Shown here piece by piece: positions 1 through 7,930 of a stretch of DNA of 64,000 nt. A program made the translations under genes and the position numbers. Below the pieces are notes generated by a model. That model saw only the letters and a program-made list of their open reading frames with translations. It did no database searches and was not told the DNA's origin. Origin of the DNA: Gammaproteobacteria bacterium (GTDB lineage Bacteria; Pseudomonadota; Gammaproteobacteria; Burkholderiales; Burkholderiaceae_C); assembly GCA_018828125.1 (NCBI GenBank), contig JAHJWB010000018.1, positions 62,001-126,000 of the forward strand. Direction: 5' to 3'. Each line of letters opens with the position of its first letter. The stretch's first letter is position 1.

Positions 1-1
1 C

Positions 2-448
2 CTCATGGCGCGTTGGCTGGTGCGCAGCAAGTTTGGTCGCGTGCTGCAGGCCGTGCGAGATGCGGAGACGCGCGTCATGTTTTCGGGCTACTCGCCGCTG
101 CCCTACAAGCTCACCATCTGGACCATCAGCGCCATGATGTGCGGCGTGGCGGGCGCCCTGTATGTGCCCCAGGTCGGCATCATCAACCCCGGCGAGATGA
201 GTGCTGCCAATTCCATCGAGATCGCCGTGTGGGCAGCCGTGGGCGGCCGCGCCACGCTGATCGGGCCCATCGTGGGCGCGTTCATCGTCAACGGCGCCAA
301 GAGCTGGCTCACGGTGACGGCGCCGGAGTTCTGGCTGTATTTTCTGGGTGCGCTGTTCATTGCCGTCACGCTGTTCCTGCCCAACGGGGTGGTGGGCCTG
401 GTCAAGAAGTTGAAAGACAACAACAACAAGAAGGGAGCCGCGCAATGA
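2..448 (+). CDS. urtC: Urea ABC transporter permease UrtC, C-terminal part (5' truncated by window edge)
   Basis: This is the last ~148 residues of an inner-membrane permease of the LivM/UrtC type; the reading frame is open to the left edge, so the real start lies outside. The segment with AVRDAETRVMFSGY followed by hydrophobic helices and a GGRATLIGPIVGAF motif is typical of branched-chain amino acid/urea permeases. Its stop overlaps the next start (ATGA at 445-448), showing translational coupling to the ATPase UrtD. The assignment to urea rather than branched-chain amino acids rests on family resemblance and on the ureide and urease context. Confidence 0.85.
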   Translation, partial: LMARWLVRSKFGRVLQAVRDAETRVMFSGYSPLPYKLTIWTISAMMCGVAGALYVPQVGIINPGEMSAANSIEIAVWAAVGGRATLIGPIVGAFIVNGAKSWLTVTAPEFWLYFLGALFIAVTLFLPNGVVGLVKKLKDNNNKKGAAQ

Positions 449-1320
449 CGCCCGATCTGATGGAAGAGGGCGCGCGGCGCATTGAGGCGACCCTGGCGCC
501 GGCCACCGTGGGTCAGACCGAATCCGGCGGCCGTGCGGCGGGCTTCTCGCGCATTGCCACACCTGGCGAAGTGGACGTGACCCATGGGCGCATCCTGTAT
601 CTGGAAGACGTCAACGTGAGCTTTGATGGCTTCAAGGCCATCAACAACCTGAGCCTGGACATAGCGCCCGGCGAGCTGCGCTGCATCATCGGCCCCAACG
701 GTGCGGGCAAGACAACGATGATGGACATCATCACCGGCAAGACGCGGCCCGACAGCGGCACGGTCTACTTTGGTTCCACCATCGATCTGTTGCGCCACAA
801 CGAGCCGGAGATCGCCAGCCTGGGGATTGGGCGCAAGTTTCAAAAACCCACGGTGTTTGAGCAGCTCAGCGTGTTCGAGAATCTGGAACTGGCCTTGAAG
901 ACCCACAAGGGGGTGAAGTCCAGCATGTTCTTTCGGCTGGATTCTGTGCAGTCAGACCGGCTGGCGGAGATCCTGCACACCATCCATCTGGCGGACAGCG
1001 TGACGCGCATGGCGGGGAACTTGAGCCATGGGCAAAAGCAATGGCTGGAGATTGGAATGCTGTTGATGCAGGACCCGAAGTTGTTGTTGCTGGATGAGCC
1101 TGTGGCGGGGATGACGGATGAGGAGACTGCGCGGACTGCGGAGTTGTTCTTGACGCTCAAAGGCAAGCATTCGCTGATGGTCGTGGAGCATGACATGGGG
1201 TTCATTCGCACCGTTTCGGAGATAGTGACGGTGTTGTGTGATGGGTCGGTGCTGGCGCAGGGCACGCTGGACCAGGTGCAGGCGGATGAGCGGGTGATTG
1301 AGGTTTATTTGGGGCGGTGA
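445..1320 (+). CDS. urtD: Urea ABC transporter ATP-binding protein UrtD
   Basis: A 291-residue ATPase of the LivG/UrtD type that would energise high-affinity urea uptake with UrtE. The ATPase domain begins near residue 47 (ILYLEDVNVSFDGFKAINNL) after a ~45-residue leader. It shows Walker A GPNGAGKTT, a signature loop LSHGQKQWLEIG and Walker B LLLLDEPVAGM. The start at 445 overlaps the urtC stop; a longer upstream extension in this frame is only a shadow of urtC. The large repeat element separates it from urtE, so the operon is interrupted by about 1 kb of non-coding DNA. Confidence 0.9.
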   Translation: MTPDLMEEGARRIEATLAPATVGQTESGGRAAGFSRIATPGEVDVTHGRILYLEDVNVSFDGFKAINNLSLDIAPGELRCIIGPNGAGKTTMMDIITGKTRPDSGTVYFGSTIDLLRHNEPEIASLGIGRKFQKPTVFEQLSVFENLELALKTHKGVKSSMFFRLDSVQSDRLAEILHTIHLADSVTRMAGNLSHGQKQWLEIGMLLMQDPKLLLLDEPVAGMTDEETARTAELFLTLKGKHSLMVVEHDMGFIRTVSEIVTVLCDGSVLAQGTLDQVQADERVIEVYLGR

Positions 1321-1360
1321 TGTTGGGTGCCCGCTCTTTGTTCTCTGACCTTGCAGCGGA

Positions 1361-1400
1361 ACCTCGACCGTTCGGGCTGAGCTTGTCGAGGCCTGGGCGC
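1361..1400. repeat. Short CCGTTCGGGCTGAGCTTGTC repeat next to the large element
   Basis: An extra copy of the terminal sequence of the large element (ACCGTTCGGGCTGAGCTTGT) sits directly upstream of the element's own left end, in the same orientation, giving a tandem pair. The same word also occurs as an inverted pair at 22365-22424. Confidence 0.7.
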
Positions 1401-1407
1401 TTCCCAT

Positions 1408-2232
1408 CCGTTCGGGCTGAGCTTGTCGAAGCTGGGGCGTGCTGGTTTGAGAAGCATGCTCGCGTTAAGGGCGGAGGCCGGGAGTCGCCCGGCATGCGAG
1501 TAACTTTCTTTCGCGTCGCCGAAAGAAAGTCACCAAAGAAAGGGCGACCCCCAGTCTGCGACCCCTTCGCGGCGCGAAGGGGCAACCTGCGTCGGGGCGG
1601 TTGCGGGGTGCGCCGCAGAACTCACTGCGCGCCTGTGGCGCTACGTTCAGACAACTGCGGCGAGTCAGATCACGAGGCATGCGCGCTTCGACGCGCATGC
1701 TCACCCCGCAACCGCCCCGCCGCAGGCGCAGCCAGCAGGGGGTTGGACAGCCGAACAGCCGGACACCCAAACAGCCGCTCGGGCCTTTGCTTCGCTCGGC
1801 CCAGTCTGCGCAGCGCGAGGCGCTTGCGCCCGCGAGGTGGGGCCGAGCGCAGCGCAGCGAAGCAATGGCCCGAATGGATGTTTTCCCCCAAGCCCCTCTG
1901 TATGCGCCGAGGAGCGCAGCGGGCTGGGTGGCATGTGTGCCGAAGGACACACATGCTTCGTGGTCTAGCTCGCCGCAGTTGTTTGAACGAAGCGCCAAAG
2001 GCGCGCAGTGAGTTCTGCGGCGCACCCCGCCCGGGAGCACCGCAGGTTGCCCCAGCGCGCAGCGCTGGGGACGCAGACAGTGGGGTCGCCTTTTCTTTGG
2101 TGACTTTCTTTTGGCGACGCAAAAGAAAGCCACTGCGCCGCCGGGCGCACACCCCGGCCTCCGCCCTCAATCCAAGCACGCTGCCCAAACCAGCGCGCGA
2201 TCCCAAGCTTCAACAACCTCAGCCCGAACAGG
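1408..2232. repeat. Large nested inverted-repeat element, copy 1
   Basis: A ~825-bp non-coding block whose two ends are inverted copies of each other over about 160 bp. Left end: CCGTTCGGGCTGAGCTTGTC, then GGCGGAGGCCGGGAGTCGCC and an AAGAAAGTCACCAAAGAAAG core at about 1524-1543. Right end: the reverse complements at about 2073-2232. A second inner inverted pair lies at about 1613-1660 and 1966-2030 (GTGCGCCGCAGAACTCACTG and its reverse complement). The other copy is at 60778-61585. Long open frames inside it exist on both strands and change frame between copies, so I treat it as non-coding. It lies between urtD and urtE. Confidence 0.85.
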
Positions 2233-2240
2233 CGACGATA

Positions 2241-2303
2241 ACTATCAAAAACATAGCTGCTGCCGCTTGCTGAATAAGCGCTAGAGGCCAAAAACACTCA
2301 AAA
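2241..2303. repeat. AGCGCT-arm palindromic repeat, copy 1
   Basis: Intergenic repeat with the pattern ATAGCTGCTRSCGCTT, a short spacer, then ATAAGCGCTAGAGGCCAAAA. It sits just before the urtE start. Similar copies lie at 6114, 18784, 35537, 45232, 47386, 56277, 60694 and 61630. Confidence 0.75.
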
Positions 2304-2310
2304 ATCCACC

Positions 2311-3003
2311 ATGCTCACCGTCCAAAACATCAACCAGTACTACGGCGGCTCCCACATCCTGCGCGACGTGAGCCTCACCGCCCAACCCGGCAAAGTCACT
2401 GTCCTGCTCGGCCGCAACGGCGTCGGCAAAACCACGCTGCTCAAAAGCCTCATGGGCCTGGTCCCCATCAAAAGTGGCGGCATCACATTCGACGGCAAAC
2501 CCATCGACAAAGCCACGCCGTACGACCGCGCCCGCGCTGGCATCGGCTTCGTTCCCCAGGGCCGCGAAATCTTCGGCCGCCTGACGGTGGAAGAAAACCT
2601 GCGCATGGGCCTGGCCTACAAAAGCGGCTCCACCCCCGTGCCCCCGCACCTGTACGAGCTGTTCCCCGTACTCAAGCAAATGCTCAAACGCCGGGGGGGC
2701 GACCTATCCGGCGGGCAACAGCAGCAGCTGGCCATTGCCCGCGCCCTCGCCCCCGGACCACGTTTGCTCATCCTGGACGAGCCCACCGAAGGCATCCAGC
2801 CCAGCATCATCAAAGACATCGGCCGCGTGATCCGCATGCTGGCCGACAAGGGCGAGATGGCCATCCTGCTGTGCGAGCAGTACTACGACTTTGCGCAAGA
2901 GCTGGCCGATGATTACCTGGTGATGGAACGCGGCGAGGTCATTGCGCGCGGGCCCGGCAGCGAGATGGAAGCCAAGGGCATTCGTAACTTGGTGGCGATC
3001 TGA
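2311..3003 (+). CDS. urtE: Urea ABC transporter ATP-binding protein UrtE
   Basis: A 230-residue ATPase of the LivF/UrtE type, the second ATPase of the urea importer. It carries Walker A GRNGVGKTT, signature LSGGQQQQLAIARAL and Walker B LLILDEPTEGIQP, and its length is normal for the family. The start MLTVQNINQYYGGSHIL is the usual N-terminus. It follows urtD after the ~1-kb inverted-repeat element, which is unusual for an operon that is normally tightly packed. Confidence 0.9.
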   Translation: MLTVQNINQYYGGSHILRDVSLTAQPGKVTVLLGRNGVGKTTLLKSLMGLVPIKSGGITFDGKPIDKATPYDRARAGIGFVPQGREIFGRLTVEENLRMGLAYKSGSTPVPPHLYELFPVLKQMLKRRGGDLSGGQQQQLAIARALAPGPRLLILDEPTEGIQPSIIKDIGRVIRMLADKGEMAILLCEQYYDFAQELADDYLVMERGEVIARGPGSEMEAKGIRNLVAI

Positions 3004-3028
3004 CTTCCGATCAGACGACTAACGCCGC

Positions 3029-3865
3029 TCAGGCTTGTATGAGCCCCGATGGGCGACTACGCCAGCGCGCCACGCTTTCCATCACCAGCACCGTGCACAA
3101 CACCCAAGTGCCCGCCAGCAACCAGCCCGCTAGCACATCGCTGGCGTAGTGCACTTGCAGGACCACGCGGCTCCAGCCTGTGGTGAAGATCACGGCACCT
3201 GCCGCCATCACAGCGGGTAGGTGCCAGGGCCGGGGCAGCAGGCGGGTGGCCAGGTAGGCCAGCATGGCGTAGGCCGCCATCGACCCACTGGTGTGCCCGC
3301 TTGGAAAACTGAATCCATCGGCCCGCGCAATGCCGTGCACATGCTCGGGCCGCACCCGCTCAAACACCTGCTTGAGGATCTTGGTCAACGCGCCGTTGCC
3401 CGCCAGGGCCACCAGCCAGCCAATGGCCAGCAACCGATTTTGGCGCACCCACAGCACCGCGCCAATGACCACCGTGGCCGCAGCCAGTGCCCACGCATCA
3501 CCGAGGTGGGTCAGCGTGGCAAACAACTGCAGCACCGCTGTGTCGGCTTGCGCCTGCAAACCAGCGGCAATGGCATCGTCCAGAGCGCCCCAGGGGCCGC
3601 CGGGCTGCCCGCTCTCGGCCAATTCGGCCATGGTGGCGCCTGCCAGCACCAGCGTGCAGGCACTGGCACCCATGGCTGCCAGCACCACCCAGTGCGCCTG
3701 CACCGGCAGAAACCGGCGCAGTGGCGGGCTGTGGCGCTGGGCAGTGCGCAAACCGGCCAAGGCCAGCGCGCCCACCATCGCCGCAACCGCCATGCCCACC
3801 ATCCACCATTCCATGGGGTAGCGCGCCAACAGCGCCCCGAGTTCTGAAATTTCCATCGTCGTCAT
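3029..3865 (-). CDS. PAP2-family membrane phosphatase
   Basis: A 278-residue integral membrane protein of the type 2 phosphatidic acid phosphatase family. All three catalytic motifs are present: KQVFERVRP, PSGHTSGS and SRVVLQVHYASDVLAGW, with the last Asp completing the relay. Several hydrophobic segments precede and follow them. It probably dephosphorylates a lipid phosphate or pyrophosphate (phosphatidate, undecaprenyl-PP) at the periplasmic face; the exact substrate cannot be told. It is convergent with urtE and divergent from a lipid-kinase-like gene, so the pair may act on related lipids (inference). Confidence 0.85.
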   Translation of the reverse strand: MTTMEISELGALLARYPMEWWMVGMAVAAMVGALALAGLRTAQRHSPPLRRFLPVQAHWVVLAAMGASACTLVLAGATMAELAESGQPGGPWGALDDAIAAGLQAQADTAVLQLFATLTHLGDAWALAAATVVIGAVLWVRQNRLLAIGWLVALAGNGALTKILKQVFERVRPEHVHGIARADGFSFPSGHTSGSMAAYAMLAYLATRLLPRPWHLPAVMAAGAVIFTTGWSRVVLQVHYASDVLAGWLLAGTWVLCTVLVMESVARWRSRPSGLIQA

Positions 3866-4143
3866 CGGGGCTGTGCTGCTTTCGGCTCGTTATAAAAAGT
3901 AAAGGGGTTTGGAATGAATCGGTCGTTGTAGCGGAGTTCCCTACACCCCGGCAAAGCGAAGGTGTATCGCCCGATGTGTCAGGGTGGGGCTGTCGGCTTG
4001 CGCCGACAGGGCAAAGGCGCAGCTGCTGGCTGCGGTTTTGGCGTTCCATGACCACCATTTACCTCATTGCAATCAAATTTTCAGAACGACCCCAAGGGCC
4101 TGCCGGGCTTGCCCCGAGTGTGGCCCGTGCGCGTAGCCTTCTG

Positions 4144-5229
4144 ATGCCGTCAACTAAAATGACCCCTTCCGATCAACCTTATCCCGCACGTCCCCACGGT
4201 CCCATCCATCTGGTGGTACCCAAGCGGCCCGGCGCTGATCTGGACTTGTTGCGTGCGAAGCTGGAGGGCGTGCCAGCGCTGCAAGAGCACGACGTGGTCT
4301 GGCATGTGCCCGACCAGCGCGGCGACATCGTGCAACTGGCGCGTGATGCCGCCGAAGCCGCGCTGGCCGATGGCGGGCTGGTGGTGGCCGCCGGGGGCGA
4401 CGGCACCATCAACGCCGTGGCATCGGCTGCACTGCTGGCGGGTGTGCCACTGGGCGTTGTGCCCATGGGCACCTTCAACTACTTCAGCCGCGAACACGGC
4501 TTGGCGCTAGACCCCGAAACCGCTGTGCAAGACCTGTTGCAGGCCCTGCGCGAGGGCGATCTGCGCCCTGTGCAGGTGGGTTTTGTCAACCGCCGCATGT
4601 TTGTGGTCAACGCCAGCGTGGGCCTGTATCCCAAGCTGCTGGCCGAGCGTGAGAAAGCGTCGCGCCGCTTTGGCCGGACACGGTGGGTGGCGGTGGTGTC
4701 GGCAGTGTGGAGCCTGTTTCGCCCCTCGGCGGGCCGCCGCTGGCGTGTGCTGATGAAGACACACCGTGGCGCCGAGGCGCAGCAGGAAGAGCACTTGGTG
4801 ACCACGCTGTTTGTGGGCAACAACCCCCTGCAGCTGGACCGCATGGGTCTGCCCCAGGCGCAGATGGTGGCCGATGGCGGCAAGCTGGCGGTGATCATGC
4901 TCAAGCCGCAGGGCCGCTGGGCCATTGCGCGCACTGTGTGGAACGCTGCCACCGGCCAGTTGCACAAGGACAATGCCGTGGTCAGCATGGCCTGCTCCGA
5001 GCTGACGGTCACGCCCGCCAGTTGGCGACCACCCCAGGTCAAACTGGCGTTTGATGGGGAGCGCGAATGGATGGCCCCGCCCCTGCATTTCCGACTGAGC
5101 GACCGCCCGTTGTGGCTGATGGCGCCCAGCAATCTGAACCGCGAAGATTCGCCCGAAGCCCAGCAGGCCGCGGATGTGATGGGCGTAACCCCAGAGCCCG
5201 TTGCCGCCGGTGGCTTGATGCCCGCTTGA
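4144..5229 (+). CDS. Diacylglycerol/lipid kinase-like protein (YegS/DAGK catalytic domain)
   Basis: About 361 residues with the ATP-binding signature GGDGTINAVA near residue 80 and the following PMGTFNYFSREHG loop seen in DagK/YegS-type lipid kinases. The C-terminal half forms the usual beta-sandwich region (VGNNPLQLDRMGLP and onward). Two in-frame ATGs (4144 and 4159) are possible and neither has a clear ribosome binding site; I chose the first. It likely phosphorylates a membrane lipid at the inner-membrane surface. The next gene starts 29 bp downstream, suggesting co-transcription. Confidence 0.75.
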   Translation: MPSTKMTPSDQPYPARPHGPIHLVVPKRPGADLDLLRAKLEGVPALQEHDVVWHVPDQRGDIVQLARDAAEAALADGGLVVAAGGDGTINAVASAALLAGVPLGVVPMGTFNYFSREHGLALDPETAVQDLLQALREGDLRPVQVGFVNRRMFVVNASVGLYPKLLAEREKASRRFGRTRWVAVVSAVWSLFRPSAGRRWRVLMKTHRGAEAQQEEHLVTTLFVGNNPLQLDRMGLPQAQMVADGGKLAVIMLKPQGRWAIARTVWNAATGQLHKDNAVVSMACSELTVTPASWRPPQVKLAFDGEREWMAPPLHFRLSDRPLWLMAPSNLNREDSPEAQQAADVMGVTPEPVAAGGLMPA

Positions 5230-5258
5230 CGCAGCCTGCGTCCGTTCTGAAGGTACCG

Positions 5259-6053
5259 ATGACCGTTTTGATGCACCTGTCTGATCTGCACTTCGGTGCG
5301 CATGATCCTGCGGTGTGTGCCGCGGCCCAGCGGTTGGCCCAGCGGCTTTCGGTGTCGATGGTGGTGGTGTCGGGCGATCTGACCCAACGCGCAACCGCTG
5401 ACCAGTTCGGACAGGCCGCACGGTTTGTCAAAGGTCTGCATGCCCGCTCGACTCTGGTGTTGGCGGGCAACCACGACCTGCCGTTGTTTGCGTGGTGGAT
5501 GCGCTGGGGCAGGGCCTATGAGCGGTATGCCGAGCAGTTCGGGCTGGACCAGGAGCCCGTGCGACAAGTGGGCGCTTTTTATGTGGTGGGCGTCAATACC
5601 ACCCGCGCTTGGCGGCATGAGCGGGGCAGCCTTTCGTCGGCACAGATCGACCATGTGGCGGCGCTCTTGGCGCGCGCGCCGCCTGACGCCTGGCGCATCG
5701 TGGCCAGCCACCATCCGCTGGTTGCACGCGACGCAGACGACCGCGCGCACCGGCCTTCGCGTGCCGATGAAGCGATACGGCGTTGGCATGCTGCGGGAGC
5801 CCAGATGCTGCTGTCCGGCCACGTGCACGAGCCCGGTGTGCTGCAGCCTTTGCCGGGCCTGTGGGCTTGCCGCGCGGGCACCGCGGTATCGCACCGCCTG
5901 CGCCACGGCAGTCCCAACAGTCTCATCGTGTTGACCGTGGAAGCCTCTGGCGCCGCGGTCGGCGGCATGGCACGGTATGCGGCGCGGTGGGACTACGACG
6001 TAGCTTCGGCAGAGTTTGTGTGTGTGTTCCGGCAGGCGGTGGGGACGGGGTGA
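5259..6053 (+). CDS. Metallophosphoesterase (calcineurin-like)
   Basis: A 264-residue phosphoesterase with the full dinuclear-metal signature in order: SDLHFG, SGDLTQRA, AGNHDLP, ASHHP and SGHVHEP. It resembles the Icc/cAMP phosphodiesterase-like branch, but the natural substrate (cyclic nucleotide, phospholipid or nucleotide) cannot be decided. The start at 5259 (MTVLMHLSDLHF) is chosen because the fold begins immediately; upstream in-frame sequence overlaps the kinase gene. It is probably co-transcribed with the lipid kinase. The nucleotide cyclase gene begins about 420 bp downstream, so a role in turnover of its product is possible but unproven. Confidence 0.8.
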   Translation: MTVLMHLSDLHFGAHDPAVCAAAQRLAQRLSVSMVVVSGDLTQRATADQFGQAARFVKGLHARSTLVLAGNHDLPLFAWWMRWGRAYERYAEQFGLDQEPVRQVGAFYVVGVNTTRAWRHERGSLSSAQIDHVAALLARAPPDAWRIVASHHPLVARDADDRAHRPSRADEAIRRWHAAGAQMLLSGHVHEPGVLQPLPGLWACRAGTAVSHRLRHGSPNSLIVLTVEASGAAVGGMARYAARWDYDVASAEFVCVFRQAVGTG

Positions 6054-6113
6054 GTTGCACGCTGTGTGAGTGGTGCCAGCGATGTTAGCGGTGCTAGCGG
6101 TGCCAAGTGGGTA

Positions 6114-6182
6114 TCATCAAAATGCTCCTGTTTTGGTAGCTGCTAGCGCTTTCCGTATAAGCGCTAGAAGCCAAAAACATCT
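6114..6182. repeat. AGCGCT-arm palindromic repeat, copy 2
   Basis: Intergenic repeat reading TAGCTGCTAGCGCTTTCC, then TATAAGCGCTAGAAGCCAAA. The rest of the 6054-6474 gap holds a CCCTCTCCC/GGGGGCGGG-rich stretch at about 6280-6320 and no recognisable gene. Confidence 0.75.
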
Positions 6183-6474
6183 GATATCTTCATGTCAAAG
6201 GTTCTTCGCAGGTACGTCACATCCTCTCGACTTGGAGCGGCAGGGGCGGGAAGAAGATGCGGTACAGGCGTGGCGCTTGGGTACCCCCTCTCCCCCAATC
6301 CTCCCCCGCGAGGGGGCGGGAACCTGCAGACGGTAGCCCGGCAACCCACTTGTTGCGGTTTTGCCCGCGGTGTTTTCACTGGTTGACCGTCTGGGCATGC
6401 CCCGCCTATTCTGGCCGGCGGGTCAGGCGATGCCCCACAGACCAAACAATCGGCCGCTCCACTCCCTTGCCTCC

Positions 6475-7557
6475 ATGCACAAAGAATTCCACCACGATGC
6501 CGTGTGCCGCCTGCAGGCACTGATTGAGCGCGAGACCGGCGCGCCCCTTTCCGAAGCGGCGCAGGCCGAGATGGCGGGCATCCTGCACGGGATGGAAAGC
6601 CTCGATGGCGGTGTATCCGAAGGGCTGGAGGTGTCCCCGCGCGAGGTCACCATCCTGCTGGCCGACCTGCGCGGGTTCACCGCGCTGTCGGGCTCGCAGC
6701 CCGCGTCGGTGGTCATTGCGGCGCTCAACCGCTGCTTGTCGCGTCTGTCCGAGGTGGTCTTCAAATACCAGGGCAGCATCGACAAGTTCATGGGCGACTC
6801 GATCATGGTGCTGTTCGGCGCGCCGGTCAGCCGCGACGACGATGTGGACCGCGCGTTGCTGTGCGCGGTAGAGATGCAGATCGCCATGCGCGAGCTGAAC
6901 CTTGCGCACCTGAGCGAACGGCTGCCCGAGGTATTTCTGGGCATCGGCGTGAACACGGGCACCGTGATGGCGGGGCGCTTTGGCTCCGACGTGTATTCCG
7001 AATACACGGTGATCGGCGAGGCGGTCAACCTGGCCTCGCGCATCGAGGCGCTGAGCCTGCGCGGCCAGGTGCTCATCAGCGACTCCACCTACCAGCGTTG
7101 CTGGGGTTTGGTGTCGGCGTCAGCGCCGATGCAGGTGTTTGTCAAGGGCCGCACCCAGCCTGTCAGCTTGCGCGAGCTGATCGCCATTCCATCGCAAAAG
7201 CTCAAGGTGCCGCGCCAGGAGTTCCGCCGCAGCCACCGGGTAGATGCGCGCTTGCCGTGTCTGTGCCAGCGCATGCAGGACAAGATCGTGGTGCCGCACA
7301 TCGTGCACGGCGCCATCCGCGACATCGGCTACCACGGCCTGCTGGTGGAACTGATCGAGCCGCTGGAGCCGCACAGCGAAATCAAGCTGGAGTTCGAACT
7401 GCCCCTGGTGGACTACCGCGTGGCCGATGTGTATGCGCGCGTCATCACCCTCAAGCAGGAAGGCGATGAATGGGTGGCGGGGCTGGAGTTCACATCCATC
7501 AGCGCCGAATGCCATGCCAAGGTGCAGATGTTTGTGCAGCTGCTGGTGGCGCACTGA
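6475..7557 (+). CDS. Class III nucleotide cyclase fused to a PilZ-like domain
   Basis: From the chosen start (MHKEFHH) the protein has 360 residues. The cyclase domain (about 55-225) keeps both metal Asp residues (D64 in LLADLRGF, D108 in DKFMGDSI), the adenine-binding Lys104 and the transition-state pair N185/R189 in GEAVNLASRIEA, so it should be active, most likely making cAMP. A C-terminal region (about 235-355) has the RxxxR (RRSHR) and DxGxxG (DIGYHG) pattern of PilZ domains, with Gly in place of the usual Ser. There is no membrane segment. Upstream in-frame ATGs at 6361-6430 make the exact start uncertain. Confidence 0.75.
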   Translation: MHKEFHHDAVCRLQALIERETGAPLSEAAQAEMAGILHGMESLDGGVSEGLEVSPREVTILLADLRGFTALSGSQPASVVIAALNRCLSRLSEVVFKYQGSIDKFMGDSIMVLFGAPVSRDDDVDRALLCAVEMQIAMRELNLAHLSERLPEVFLGIGVNTGTVMAGRFGSDVYSEYTVIGEAVNLASRIEALSLRGQVLISDSTYQRCWGLVSASAPMQVFVKGRTQPVSLRELIAIPSQKLKVPRQEFRRSHRVDARLPCLCQRMQDKIVVPHIVHGAIRDIGYHGLLVELIEPLEPHSEIKLEFELPLVDYRVADVYARVITLKQEGDEWVAGLEFTSISAECHAKVQMFVQLLVAH

Positions 7558-7930
7558 CGCCGGGCTGAAGACCCGATAGTCCGCGGCGGCGGCGCGGTTC
7601 CGCTGGACTGGGGTGAAAAAATTGCCCATGGACTGATGTCAGTCAGATCCTGGGCGTGTCGGCCTCTGCGCGCCTTTCTGCATTCACATGCTTTGGCTGT
7701 CTTGCCTGTGTCTGTATCCAGAACGGCTGCCATCCCCATCCCCTCCATCATGACCACCAGGTGGCTGCTGGGTCGCGTGTAACCCTGGCCCTGCAACGCC
7801 TCGCAGGCCATGCTATGGTTACCAACATCGGGTTTACCCCGGTAACTGCGTAACCAACCGCTCCTCCCTTTCCCTTTTGCCACTTCGTTCCAGCATCGCC
7901 GCCGCAGTGCTGCGTTGCCCTGCCGCCGCC
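7558..7930. other. Intergenic region without recognised content
   Basis: About 370 bp between the cyclase and the MFS gene. I see no gene, RNA or clear repeat; it presumably holds the promoter of the transporter. Confidence 0.5.

Noticed and set aside
13..444. Upstream in-frame extension of urtD to position 13
   Set aside because: It overlaps urtC in another frame and encodes an Arg/His/Gln-rich shadow; the ATG at 445 overlapping the urtC stop gives a normal UrtD.
1317..2273. Long open frames on both strands inside the first large inverted-repeat element
   Set aside because: They arise from GC-rich palindromic DNA: similar peptide pieces appear in several frames and on both strands, and the corresponding frames in the second copy (60768-61559) are shifted. 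No ribosome binding site or known domain.
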